Shown here: positions 17,562-25,422 of the stretch, piece after piece
How the letters are laid out: every line of letters starts with the position of its first letter
Numbering within the stretch: the stretch's first letter is position 1
Assembly (NCBI RefSeq): GCF_041080815.1
Contig: NZ_CP160205.1
Location: 1,054,001 to 1,118,000 of the forward strand
Source of the DNA: Mucilaginibacter yixingensis
Lineage (GTDB): Bacteria; Bacteroidota; Bacteroidia; Sphingobacteriales; Sphingobacteriaceae
DNA: 64,000 nucleotides
Direction: 5' to 3'
Program-made: the position numbers and the translations under genes
The notes under the pieces: model-generated
What the model was told of the DNA's origin: nothing
The model's input: only the letters and a program-made list of their open reading frames with translations
The model's database searches: none

Positions 17562-17589
17562 GAAGAGCCGCTCAACAAAGCGGCTCTTC
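17562..17589 (-). terminator. Terminator of the DUF2911 gene
   Basis: GAAGAGCCGC (17562-17571) and GCGGCTCTTC (17580-17589) form a perfect stem with an 8-nt loop. On the minus strand TTGTTTAG follows. It lies 24 nt past the DUF2911 stop. Confidence 0.8.
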
Positions 17590-17612
17590 ATTTATCCAGA
17601 TAGATAAGTGTC

Positions 17613-18125
17613 TTATTTTACGTTGAAGGCCACCATATAGTCGCCCCAGGAGAATGATACTTTGCCCGATTTATCGATAGCAAATTTCAAACGCTCGGTA
17701 AATGCAGCTGATTTTTCTGTTTTAACGGTGAATTTAAACAGATCGGCAGCGGCATCATGCTGGGTGCCCCAGTTTTTGGTGTTAGAGTTGATGATGATGG
17801 TCCACTCTTTTTCGCCAGGGATGGTCCAGATGCTGTATTTGCCGGCTGGCAGGGCGTTGCCGTTAACTTTTACGTCTTTGCTCACGGTAAGCGCGGTCTC
17901 TTCATTGGCGCCTGTACGCCAGATCTGGCCCCAGGGCGCAATCTCTTTGCCAATGGTACGACCTTTAATAGCTGGCTGGCTATAAGCTACAGAAATATCT
18001 ACCCCGGCTGATGTAACGGCTTTTACGGTATCCGGCGGACTAGGGCGCTGTGGCTTGCCTTGCGCTTTGGCCGTAAGGGTGCCAAACAGCGCAACAATCA
18101 TAGTAAGTACTAATAATTTTTTCAT
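17613..18125 (-). CDS. DUF2911 family secreted protein
   Basis: 170 residues with a signal peptide (MKKLLVLTMIVALFGTLTAKAQ, cut near residue 22). The mature domain has the DUF2911 pattern: VDISVAYSQPAIKGRTIG, then PWGQIWRTGANEETALTVSK, NALPAGKYSIWTIPGEKEW and NWGTQHD. It is a compact periplasmic beta-sandwich of unknown function, common in Bacteroidota. It is monocistronic here, bounded by a terminator downstream and a dispersed repeat upstream. Family membership is secure, the role is not. Confidence 0.88.
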   Translation of the reverse strand: MKKLLVLTMIVALFGTLTAKAQGKPQRPSPPDTVKAVTSAGVDISVAYSQPAIKGRTIGKEIAPWGQIWRTGANEETALTVSKDVKVNGNALPAGKYSIWTIPGEKEWTIIINSNTKNWGTQHDAAADLFKFTVKTEKSAAFTERLKFAIDKSGKVSFSWGDYMVAFNVK

Positions 18126-18203
18126 GGTTCGAAGGGTTTTAAGCTGAAACGAATGTATGAATATGTTTTTATTAAATGTATGGAGGGTGGATAATAGTAT
18201 TAC

Positions 18204-18315
18204 GTCATTGCGAGGAACGAAGCGATCTCATTTTGTCATTCTGAGCGATAGCGAAGAATCTCTGAGGACAGGCAAACAGGAGTGTCCTTAGAGATGCTTC
18301 GTTCCTCAGCATGAC
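18204..18315. repeat. GTCATTnnGAG dispersed repeat, composite of two units
   Basis: A truncated unit starting GTCATTGCGAGGAACGAAGC (18204) is joined to a fuller unit (18235-18315). The fuller unit runs from GTCATTCTGAGCGATAGCGA to GCTTCGTTCCTCAGCATGAC and its ends are complementary. The second unit matches the copy at 36888-36968 most closely. Confidence 0.7.
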
Positions 18316-18358
18316 ATGATGGCGCTGCATCTCGTTACTAACGGAGTAAGTAAGATGA

Positions 18359-19333
18359 TTATTGCACTTTTTGGCTAAAAGCATCTATCATATCCATTAC
18401 CAGGGCAGCTTCTTCAATGGTGCATGGGTTCGGGCCCTCGCCGTTAAAGTAGGCCACAATTTTTTCAATCATAGGCTGTTGTATATGCTCCGGATGCTGG
18501 AAGGTAATGTTTTGCGCTCCATCCTGGTTGTGCCAGTTCAGTTGGTTGCCAAAGAAGGGGAAGGTGATCTTGCCCTGGGTGCCAATGATCTCGCAGCTAT
18601 CTGCTACTTCGCTTTCGGCCACATTAAAGCACCATGAGCCGTTTACTACCACATTGTTTTTAAAAACAATCTGTCCACACACATGATCGTCGGCGGCGTA
18701 GGCTTTAGACTGATTTACGCCATAGCCCTGATAGGCTACCGGCTCGCCAAACCAGTGCAGCATTAAATCCAGTTGATGCGGGGCCAGGTCATGAAAGTAA
18801 CCACCCCCCGCAATGTTGGGATCAACGCGCCAGTTATCCCCCGTTTTGGCTACCAGCTGCGGCTGTAATTTTTGCCACATGCGGATCTGCACGGTGCGCA
18901 CCTCGCCAATGGTTCCGGCATCTAAAAGTTCTTTTATCTTCACAAACATAGGTACCGCACGGCGGTAGTGCGCCACGGTCAGTTTTACATCGCTTTTGGC
19001 AAGTACACGCGCCAGTGTAACGGCCTCTTCGGCATTCATGGCTACCGGCTTTTCAACATACACGTTCAATCCGGCGGCAATGGCGTCAATAGCATAGTCC
19101 ACGTGCGAAGACGGCGGCGTGGCAATATAAATGGCGTTCACATCCTCATCGGCCAGCAAATCATGCGCATCGTCATACCAACGGCCAACATGATGACGTT
19201 GAGCGTAATCTGCTGCTTTCTCTGCATCGCGGCGCATTACGGCAACCAGCTTACTGCCTTCAACTTTACTAAATGCCGGTCCGCTTTTTTTCTCGGTCAC
19301 ATCGCCGCAACCTATAATTCCCCAGTTTATCAT
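18359..19333 (-). CDS. Gfo/Idh/MocA family NAD(P)-dependent oxidoreductase
   Basis: 324 residues. The N-terminal Rossmann fold starts INWGIIGCGDVTEKKSGPAF with the glycine-rich loop. The conserved EKPVAMN motif supplies the lysine of the family, and the C-terminal alpha/beta domain carries GGYFHDLAPHQLDLMLHWFG with the catalytic-region His. Members oxidise or reduce sugars and inositols; the substrate is not evident. It follows the aldo/keto reductase by only 3 nt on the same strand, so the two enzymes are probably co-transcribed and may act on related carbohydrate intermediates. Confidence 0.92.
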   Translation of the reverse strand: MINWGIIGCGDVTEKKSGPAFSKVEGSKLVAVMRRDAEKAADYAQRHHVGRWYDDAHDLLADEDVNAIYIATPPSSHVDYAIDAIAAGLNVYVEKPVAMNAEEAVTLARVLAKSDVKLTVAHYRRAVPMFVKIKELLDAGTIGEVRTVQIRMWQKLQPQLVAKTGDNWRVDPNIAGGGYFHDLAPHQLDLMLHWFGEPVAYQGYGVNQSKAYAADDHVCGQIVFKNNVVVNGSWCFNVAESEVADSCEIIGTQGKITFPFFGNQLNWHNQDGAQNITFQHPEHIQQPMIEKIVAYFNGEGPNPCTIEEAALVMDMIDAFSQKVQ

Positions 19334-19336
19334 GTG

Positions 19337-20329
19337 TTATGCTTGCTGTAATATATTTTCAATCTGTGCCAGTTCATCTGCACTAAAGGCAATGTTATCC
19401 AGGCATTTCATCGAGTCTAGTAATTGTGCCGGGCGACTGGCGCCAATCAGTACCGATGTTACACGGTCGTCTTTCAGTAACCAGGCCAGCGCCATTTGCG
19501 CCAGTGTTTGGCCGCGTTGCTGCGCCAGGTCGTTCAGCTGGTTGATCTGTTTCAGGCGCTCGTCGGTAATCATGTCCGGTTTCAGGAAGTTTGCCCTTGC
19601 CGCACGTGAATCCTGCGGAATACCGTGCAGGTATTTATCCGTCAGCATGCCCTGCGCCAACGGCGAGAAGGGGATACAGCCCACACCCTCGTTACCCAGC
19701 ACATCCATCAAACCATCCTCTACCCAACGCACAAACATGGAGTATTTAGGCTGATGAATGAGGCACGGTGTACCTAATGAGCGCAGGATTTTCACTGCCT
19801 CGGCAGTTTGATCGGCCGGATAGTTAGAGATGCCTACATATAAAGCTTTACCCTGACGAACAATCAGATCCAACGCAGCCATAGTTTCTTCCAACGGTGT
19901 TTCCGGATCCGGGCGATGATGGTAAAAGATGTCTACATAATCCAGCCCCATACGTTTAAGGCTTTGATCAAGACTGGATACCAGGTATTTCTTTGAACCC
20001 CAATCGCCGTAAGGGCCATCCCACATGGTATAACCGGCCTTGCTACTGATAATCAGCTCATCGCGATAGCCGGCAAAATCCTCGCGCAGTATTTTGCCAA
20101 AATTGGTTTCGGCACTGCCCGGCGGCGGCCCGTAATTGTTGGCCAGATCAAAATGGGTGATACCGTTATCAAAAGCAGTGTGCAGTATGGCGCGAAAGTT
20201 CTCTTCCACATCCACACCACCGAAGTTATGCCACAGGCCCAGTGATAATGCCGAAAGTTTCAGTCCACTGCGGCCGCAACGGCGGTATTGCATGTTATTA
20301 TAACGTGCAGAAGATGGTACGTAGGTCAT
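19337..20329 (-). CDS. Aldo/keto reductase, YghZ-like (L-glyceraldehyde 3-phosphate reductase type)
   Basis: 330 residues of a TIM-barrel oxidoreductase. The start MQYRRCGRSGLKLSALSLG with GLWHNFGG, the active-site DLANNYGPPPGSAE (Asp and Tyr), the Lys in SSKAGYTMWDGPYGDWGSKK and the IFYHHRPDP His strand match the YghZ group, which reduces L-glyceraldehyde 3-phosphate and methylglyoxal with NADPH. It precedes the Gfo/Idh/MocA gene by 3 nt in the same direction. An ATG 12 codons further in (MQYRRC) is an alternative start. Confidence 0.9.
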   Translation of the reverse strand: MTYVPSSARYNNMQYRRCGRSGLKLSALSLGLWHNFGGVDVEENFRAILHTAFDNGITHFDLANNYGPPPGSAETNFGKILREDFAGYRDELIISSKAGYTMWDGPYGDWGSKKYLVSSLDQSLKRMGLDYVDIFYHHRPDPETPLEETMAALDLIVRQGKALYVGISNYPADQTAEAVKILRSLGTPCLIHQPKYSMFVRWVEDGLMDVLGNEGVGCIPFSPLAQGMLTDKYLHGIPQDSRAARANFLKPDMITDERLKQINQLNDLAQQRGQTLAQMALAWLLKDDRVTSVLIGASRPAQLLDSMKCLDNIAFSADELAQIENILQQA

Positions 20330-20438
20330 TGTTTTTGGTTTGATGATTGCAGCGCCAAATTAGGGGAAAAAGGTGAAAGTGGAAAGGCGGAGAGGTAACG
20401 GTTGCGTTATATAGCTGCCAGGTTGCAAAAGCGATATC

Positions 20439-21302
20439 TTAACGCTGTCTAATTAACTTATAACGCAACGGTCCACGTATCAATATAGTTGAATCGGCGC
20501 TCAACCTGCGTTCATAGATCTTCAACGTGTCGCCTACAAATAGGTATGGCAGATATTCTGCATTGTTTTGATCAGAGCCTATCTGAAAGTCATCAATATT
20601 TGTGGCTGGCTCATTATTAAATATGGTGCTAGCTTCATAAATTTTGTTTTTGCCGAAACCGTTTATCGTTCCATTGCTGTTAAAGGTAATTTTTGTTGCG
20701 TGTCCCAAACTGTCGATGTAGGTATAATGACCAGAGAAGACAGATCTGTTAATGGTATAAGTTAGTGCGTCTGAAAGACCGTTGCCAGGTTTAGTGCGCA
20801 TGTAACGGGCAGTTGACGATTTGCCATTACTGTTTTGATAATACAATACCAGTAAAGTGTCGGCTCCCTTAATTTCATAGCTTAGCTCGCCTTTATCCGA
20901 TTTATCGGACTCTGTTAAAAGTATATGAAATTTGATGGAATGCGGGTGTGTTCCGGCGCGAAAACGTAGTGATGCTGCCCCGCCCTCAATATTGTTTAGT
21001 CCCAGCACTACTGGCAATGTATCTGCTTTTATAAAAGATGGATCTATCACCATGCCTGATATCTCGTCAAGTTTTTGAGTGGCAGAAAATACTGAACGGG
21101 TTTTGATCAGTTCGTCAACATAAGTTTTGCTGATCCAGGATCCTTTGATCAGAGGCTTAAATTCCTTCACCAACGGGTTGTCTGTTTTTGATCTGCCGAT
21201 GGTTTTTTGGCTATGGGTATCTGTTGTTTCTTGATGCTGGCCGTTGCCTTTACAAGCAATAAGCAAGATGGGAAGCAGTAATAAGAAAAGAAATTTCTTC
21301 AT
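20439..21302 (-). CDS. Hypothetical lipoprotein
   Basis: 287 residues from the ATG at 21302, preferred over an upstream in-frame codon because it begins a clean lipoprotein signal (MKKFLFLLLLPILLIAC, Cys17). The mature part is beta-rich and polar, with GSWISKTYVDELIKTRS near the start and short Ser/Thr/Asn-rich segments. No family is recognised; the shape resembles periplasmic lipocalin-like lipoproteins. A TATATTTG -7 element lies at 21320-21327, back-to-back with the ispG promoter. Confidence 0.7.
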   Translation of the reverse strand: MKKFLFLLLLPILLIACKGNGQHQETTDTHSQKTIGRSKTDNPLVKEFKPLIKGSWISKTYVDELIKTRSVFSATQKLDEISGMVIDPSFIKADTLPVVLGLNNIEGGAASLRFRAGTHPHSIKFHILLTESDKSDKGELSYEIKGADTLLVLYYQNSNGKSSTARYMRTKPGNGLSDALTYTINRSVFSGHYTYIDSLGHATKITFNSNGTINGFGKNKIYEASTIFNNEPATNIDDFQIGSDQNNAEYLPYLFVGDTLKIYERRLSADSTILIRGPLRYKLIRQR

Positions 21303-21319
21303 TGTGATACAGATCTGCT

Positions 21320-21327
21320 CAAATATA
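21320..21327 (-). promoter_or_regulatory. -7 element TATATTTG of the lipoprotein gene
   Basis: Minus-strand TATATTTG fits the phylum -7 consensus TAnnTTTG and would give a leader of about 13 nt before the ATG at 21302. A clear TTTG at the -33 position was not found. Confidence 0.45.
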
Positions 21328-21347
21328 AACCTAATCAACTAAATCCC

Positions 21348-21355
21348 TACCTTTG
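21348..21355 (+). promoter_or_regulatory. -7 element TACCTTTG of ispG, giving a leaderless start
   Basis: TACCTTTG is the strongest form of the -7 element and is identical to those of the three rrn promoters. Only CAGC separates it from the ispG ATG at 21360, so the transcript would begin at or next to the start codon. No TTG lies 19-21 nt upstream. Confidence 0.55.
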
Positions 21356-21359
21356 CAGC

Positions 21360-23402
21360 ATGAATGCTGATGCTATAAAACTGCCGGGCCGTTATTGTAA
21401 TTCGTTAACTGAATACTCGCGTTTTGTTACGCGCGAGGTTTTTATTGGCGATGTGCCGCTGGGCGGCAATAACCCCATTCGTATACAAAGCATGACCACT
21501 ACCGATACTATGGACACCATGGGTACGGTAGAACAAAGCATCCGCATGATTGATGCAGGGTGCGAGCTGGTGCGTATTACCGCGCCAAGCATCAAAGAGG
21601 CACAAAACCTGGAGAACATCAAACGCGAGTTGCGTGCCCGCGGGTACCAAACCCCACTGGTGGCCGATATCCATTTTACCCCCAACGCTGCAGAAGTAGC
21701 CGCCCGCATTGTAGAAAAGGTGCGTGTGAATCCGGGTAACTATGCCGATAAAAAACGCTTCGACCAGATAGATTATACCGATGCTGAGTACCAGGGTGAG
21801 TTGGATAGAATTTTCCAGAAGTTTAGTCCGCTGGTAAAAGTTTGTAAAGAGTATGGTACTGCTATGCGTATTGGCACTAATCACGGTTCGCTGAGCGACC
21901 GGATTATGAGCCGCTACGGCGATACCCCGCAAGGCATGGTAGAAAGTGCTATGGAGTTTATGCGCATGTGCGAGGCGCTCAACTACTACAACCTGGTAGT
22001 GAGCATGAAAAGCAGTAACCCGCAGGTAATGGTGCAGGCCTACCGCCTGCTGGTAGAAACAATGACCGCCGAAGGCATGAACTACCCGCTGCATTTGGGC
22101 GTAACCGAAGCCGGTGACGGAGAGGACGGTCGCATCAAGTCTGCCGTAGGTATTGGTACCCTGCTGGAAGACGGACTGGGTGATACCGTACGCGTATCCC
22201 TGACCGAAGAACCAGAAGCCGAAGCACCGGTAGCTATCGCGCTGGTGAACAGATATTCAGAAAGGTTGAACGGAGAAAGGTTAAAGGAGAAAGGTGCTGA
22301 GGAAAATGACCTTTTGCCTTTAAGCTTTAACCTTTCACCTCAATATAACCCCTACGAATACCGCAAGCGCGAAACTTACGAGGCCAATGCCTTTATTGGC
22401 GGTCACCTGGTGCCGCGTGTGGTGTTAGATCTGTCTAAACAAAATTTGAAAGATCCATCGGTAATGAATGCTGCGGGCTACCTGTATGCGCCATTGCTGG
22501 ATAAATATAACATGGCCGATCAGTCGGTTGATTTTGTGTACCTGGCCGATGAACTGCCTAGCTTTGCTATGCCGGGGAATTTGAAACAGCTTTATAACTA
22601 CAGCACCTGGCGCGCGTTGACCGATAAAACGCAGTGTCATCCGCTGTTCTCTTTACAGGAATATATTACGGCTGAGGAACGCTCGCCATCTATGAACCTG
22701 GTACGCGTAACCAATGCCGATATTGAAACCGAAGATTTTGGCTCGATACCATTAGACAAAACGCTGGTATTTGTGCTGGAAACTAAAGAAGCTCATGGCA
22801 TGGCAGATCAGCGCGCTTTCTTCTTTAAGATGGAAGAACTGGGGCTGGATGTGCCAGTGATTGTGAAGCGCAGCTATACCCCTCCCGGCCTCCCCGAAGG
22901 GGAGGAGTTAAAGAAGGAGGATTTAGGTGGGGTTGACGATATCACCTATCTGCAACTCTATGCCTCTACCGATTTAGGCGCGCTGCTAGTTGACGGTTAT
23001 GGCGATGGTATTTGGATTGATGCGCCGACGATTACTCCGCAGGCTATCACTTCTACATCGTTCGGTATTTTGCAGGCTACACGTTCACGTATTTCAAAAA
23101 CCGAATATATCTCTTGCCCAAGCTGCGGCCGTACGCTGTTTGATCTGATGGAAACGACCCAGATGATCAGGAGCAGAACCAGTCACCTGAAAGGGTTGAA
23201 AATTGGAATTATGGGCTGCATTGTAAACGGTCCCGGCGAAATGGCCGATGCTGATTACGGTTACGTAGGTTCTGGTACCGATAAGGTGACGTTGTACCGC
23301 GGTAAAGAAGCCGTGAAAAAGAACATCAACTACGCCAATGCGCTTGATGAACTGATTGGCATTATTAAAGAAGACGGCAACTGGGTAGAGCCCGCGCAAT
23401 AG
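21360..23402 (+). CDS. ispG: 4-hydroxy-3-methylbut-2-enyl diphosphate synthase (flavodoxin), long form
   Basis: 680 residues. It catalyses the penultimate step of the MEP isoprenoid pathway, converting MEcPP to HMBPP with a [4Fe-4S] cluster. The N-terminal TIM barrel shows GGNNPIRIQSMTTTDTMDT, VADIHFTPNAAEVA and VRVNPGNYADKK. The C-terminal cluster domain has SCPSCGRTLFDL and GIMGCIVNGPGEMADADYGY, with three ligand cysteines. The long domain between them is normal for Bacteroidota and plants. Two stretches look inserted: about residues 301-328, rich in E, K, L and N, and about 506-526 (YTPPGLPEGEELKKEDLGGV). Both are encoded by DNA resembling dispersed palindromic repeats. Confidence 0.95.
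   Translation: MNADAIKLPGRYCNSLTEYSRFVTREVFIGDVPLGGNNPIRIQSMTTTDTMDTMGTVEQSIRMIDAGCELVRITAPSIKEAQNLENIKRELRARGYQTPLVADIHFTPNAAEVAARIVEKVRVNPGNYADKKRFDQIDYTDAEYQGELDRIFQKFSPLVKVCKEYGTAMRIGTNHGSLSDRIMSRYGDTPQGMVESAMEFMRMCEALNYYNLVVSMKSSNPQVMVQAYRLLVETMTAEGMNYPLHLGVTEAGDGEDGRIKSAVGIGTLLEDGLGDTVRVSLTEEPEAEAPVAIALVNRYSERLNGERLKEKGAEENDLLPLSFNLSPQYNPYEYRKRETYEANAFIGGHLVPRVVLDLSKQNLKDPSVMNAAGYLYAPLLDKYNMADQSVDFVYLADELPSFAMPGNLKQLYNYSTWRALTDKTQCHPLFSLQEYITAEERSPSMNLVRVTNADIETEDFGSIPLDKTLVFVLETKEAHGMADQRAFFFKMEELGLDVPVIVKRSYTPPGLPEGEELKKEDLGGVDDITYLQLYASTDLGALLVDGYGDGIWIDAPTITPQAITSTSFGILQATRSRISKTEYISCPSCGRTLFDLMETTQMIRSRTSHLKGLKIGIMGCIVNGPGEMADADYGYVGSGTDKVTLYRGKEAVKKNINYANALDELIGIIKEDGNWVEPAQ
22261..22340 (+). 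repeat. In-frame AAAGGTTAAAGG-type palindromic repeat inside ispG
   Basis: GAAAGGTTAAAG (22275-22286) and CTTTAACCTTTC (22325-22336) are perfect reverse complements, within a run of AAAGG/CCTTT words. The stretch encodes IspG residues of about 301-328, between the TIM barrel and the next domain. The reading frame is kept. Confidence 0.55.
22877..22936 (+). repeat. In-frame CCTCCCC/GGGGAGG palindromic repeat inside ispG
   Basis: CCTCCCCGAAGGGGAGG is a perfect hairpin, with flanking TACCCCTCCCGG and GGTGGGGTTGA. The sequence resembles the intergenic elements at 40742-40868 and 31748-31856. It encodes IspG residues of about 506-526 in frame. Confidence 0.7.
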
Positions 23403-23425
23403 TATTTTCCAGAACTCGGCTTATC

Positions 23426-24094
23426 TTATTTGTTCGCTGCAAAGGCTACTGGTAGCGTGTAGGTTATGTCTGCGGGTTTGCCGTTGATGGTGCCGGGTAT
23501 CCAATCTGGCATCAGTTTTAGAACTCTAATCACCTCGGCATCGGTTACGGAATTTAATCCCCGCATTATTTTTATGTCGGTTATTTTGCCGGCCTTGCTG
23601 ACAATAAAACTGGCAAATACTTTTCCATTGACTGCTCCCTTAGGATAATGGATGTTTTGTTTAAGGAAATTCATCAGCCCGTCATTGCCTCCAGGAAAAC
23701 TGGGTTGCGGCAAAATCTCGACATCCCCCAACATTATTAGATCGTCCTTAGCTTTCTTATCAACTTTAATACCTGCTTTTTGCGGAGTCTTTTGTTGCGC
23801 ATTGGCCTGTTGAAATACAGAAATACCCAATAACATCAACGCTGCCGATGCCCACCTCTTCCAGCCGCGTAAAACAACAGGCTGTAGAGCCACCTGTTCT
23901 TGTCTGAAACGACCGCAAAGGTTACCGCCGCACTCGGCCAGTATTTGCAGAAATTCTTGCTGTCTGGCGTCTGTAAAATCATAAACGATTTTGTTGCATT
24001 GGGTGCAATACCTGCCGCCGTTTATCGGTGTCATAGCGTCCCAATTGGCAGGGCAGTTAAACCGTAATTGCACATTTGCTATCTCTTTATTCAT
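23426..24094 (-). CDS. TonB C-terminal domain protein with N-terminal Cys-rich motif
   Basis: 222 residues. The N-terminal 70 residues are cytoplasmic and hold cysteines in CPANW, RYCTQCNKIVYDFTD and AECGGNLCGRF, a possible zinc-binding fold. A hydrophobic helix follows at about 82-98, then a short linker and a TonB C-terminal domain (about 125-220) with QPSFPGGNDGLMNFLKQNIH, HYPKGAVNGKVFASFIV and MPDWIPGTINGKP. TonB domains pass energy to outer-membrane receptors; here no ExbB/ExbD or receptor is adjacent. The N-terminal module suggests a regulated or sensing variant rather than the main TonB. It is convergent with ispG, 23 nt apart. Confidence 0.82.
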   Translation of the reverse strand: MNKEIANVQLRFNCPANWDAMTPINGGRYCTQCNKIVYDFTDARQQEFLQILAECGGNLCGRFRQEQVALQPVVLRGWKRWASAALMLLGISVFQQANAQQKTPQKAGIKVDKKAKDDLIMLGDVEILPQPSFPGGNDGLMNFLKQNIHYPKGAVNGKVFASFIVSKAGKITDIKIMRGLNSVTDAEVIRVLKLMPDWIPGTINGKPADITYTLPVAFAANK

Positions 24095-24175
24095 TTAAAC
24101 TAAATTATTAGTTATTCGAGTAAGAAGCAAGTGTTTTAATGAACTTTTTTCCGTGATTTTTTGGGGGCTATAAAA

Positions 24176-25174
24176 TCAACTCAAAAACGGCTCCCACCAT
24201 GCTGAATTAAATGCGCCTTTCACCTCTGTAGGTGTGCCCGGCGAGGGGAGAAATAGCTCGATATTCTTCTCTTTCGCATACTTCAGCAGCAAATCAACCG
24301 GCTCATGCCATGCGTGCAGGGCCAGGTTAAAAGTGCCCCAGTGGATGGGCATCATTAGCTTGCCCTTTAGCGCCAGGTGGGCGTTGGTGGCATGGTTTGG
24401 CCCCATATGTATATCGGCCCAGAGATGATGGTAGGCGCCAATCTCCAGCATAGTCAGGTCAAACGGACCGAACGTATCGCCAATGTTGTGGAACTCCTCA
24501 AACCAGCCTGAATCGGCCCCGAAAAAGATATTATGAGTATGGCCTTTGATAACAAATGACGACCACAGGGTTTGATCGCGGTTAAAGATCCCCCGTCCAG
24601 AAAAATGTCGCGCCGGAGCGGCGGTGATTACGCAATCGTCGCCCAGCATCACGCTGTCGCCCCAATCCATCTCATTGATGAAATTCTTGATGATGCCGAA
24701 TTTCTCCAGGTACCGGCCCACACCCATCGAGGTATAGAAAGGGATTTCCTTATCGGCAAAAAAGCGGATGGTAGCCTTATCCAGATGATCATAATGATCG
24801 TGCGAGACAATCACGGCATCCAGCGGCGGCAACTGCTCCAATGGCAACGGCGGGTTGAAAAAACGTTTCGGTCCCATCCACTGACTAAATGATACGCGGT
24901 CGCTCCAAACAGGGTCAGTCAGAATACGCTTGCCGTCAATTTCAATGAGCAGGCTGGAGTGACCGATCCAGGTAATGCGCAGTCCGTTGTCAGCAGGTGT
25001 TTTGTAAATTGAAGCATCCGTTTTAAACGGACCGAGTTGCTTTTTAGGGATACTTTCTTCTTTATTGGTGGCGTAAGCTTTGAGTATATGCAGAAATTTG
25101 CCTAGTCCCGCAGCATCGGTAGGCACAATATTAATGTATTTCCCGCCTTTGCGGCGGGAGCTAGCGATGGTCAT
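24176..25174 (-). CDS. MBL-fold metallo-hydrolase (UlaG/NAPE-PLD-like)
   Basis: 332 residues. The metal-binding signature SHDHYDHLDKAT follows ITWIGHSSLLIEIDGKRILT and DPVWSDRVS, and later metal ligands are in APARHFSGRG, FFGADSGWFEEF and MMPIHWGTFNLALH. This pattern fits the group that includes UlaG and N-acyl-phosphatidylethanolamine phospholipase D. It is presumably a cytoplasmic hydrolase of an ester or phosphodiester; the substrate is unknown. It is monocistronic and divergent from hemA. Confidence 0.88.
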   Translation of the reverse strand: MTIASSRRKGGKYINIVPTDAAGLGKFLHILKAYATNKEESIPKKQLGPFKTDASIYKTPADNGLRITWIGHSSLLIEIDGKRILTDPVWSDRVSFSQWMGPKRFFNPPLPLEQLPPLDAVIVSHDHYDHLDKATIRFFADKEIPFYTSMGVGRYLEKFGIIKNFINEMDWGDSVMLGDDCVITAAPARHFSGRGIFNRDQTLWSSFVIKGHTHNIFFGADSGWFEEFHNIGDTFGPFDLTMLEIGAYHHLWADIHMGPNHATNAHLALKGKLMMPIHWGTFNLALHAWHEPVDLLLKYAKEKNIELFLPSPGTPTEVKGAFNSAWWEPFLS

Positions 25175-25422
25175 TTAGTGTATGTTTTCTATCAGTAGTG
25201 ATGCAACGTGCAAAGTAAAGCAATTGTTGTTTGTAAGATAAGTTTATGGCGAATTAGTTACGGTTAATGTTGTTGATTCTGTTTTCGGCACCGATTAAGG
25301 CAACCATACCATGCAATGTTTCGTTGTAGTTTATAAACATTCTAAATTGCGGTGTTTGACAAAGTCTTGACATTGCATCAAATTAAGCATATTACTTTTG
25401 TTGGGTTCAAAATAAAACTGCT
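25175..25422 (+). other. 248-nt divergent region with hemA promoter candidate
   Basis: Lies between the metallo-hydrolase (minus) and hemA (plus). TACTTTTG at 25393-25400 fits the -7 element. TTG triplets at 25367-25369 and 25373-25375 are 23 and 17 nt upstream, both off the usual 19-21 spacing. No riboswitch-like fold or ORF was noticed. Confidence 0.45.

Larger units (their letters stand above)
17241..17612. other. 372-nt intergenic region
   Basis: The first 135 nt show nothing recognisable. A GTCATCC...GGATGAC repeat occupies 17377-17517, and the terminator of the DUF2911 gene is at 17562-17589. A 67-codon open frame across the repeat (17404-17607) is not considered a gene. Confidence 0.6.

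Noticed and set aside
17404..17607. 67-codon frame in the repeat upstream of DUF2911
   Set aside because: It translates a dispersed palindrome and has no family features.
25175..25422. Riboswitch before hemA
   Set aside because: No recognisable conserved core was seen; only a promoter candidate.
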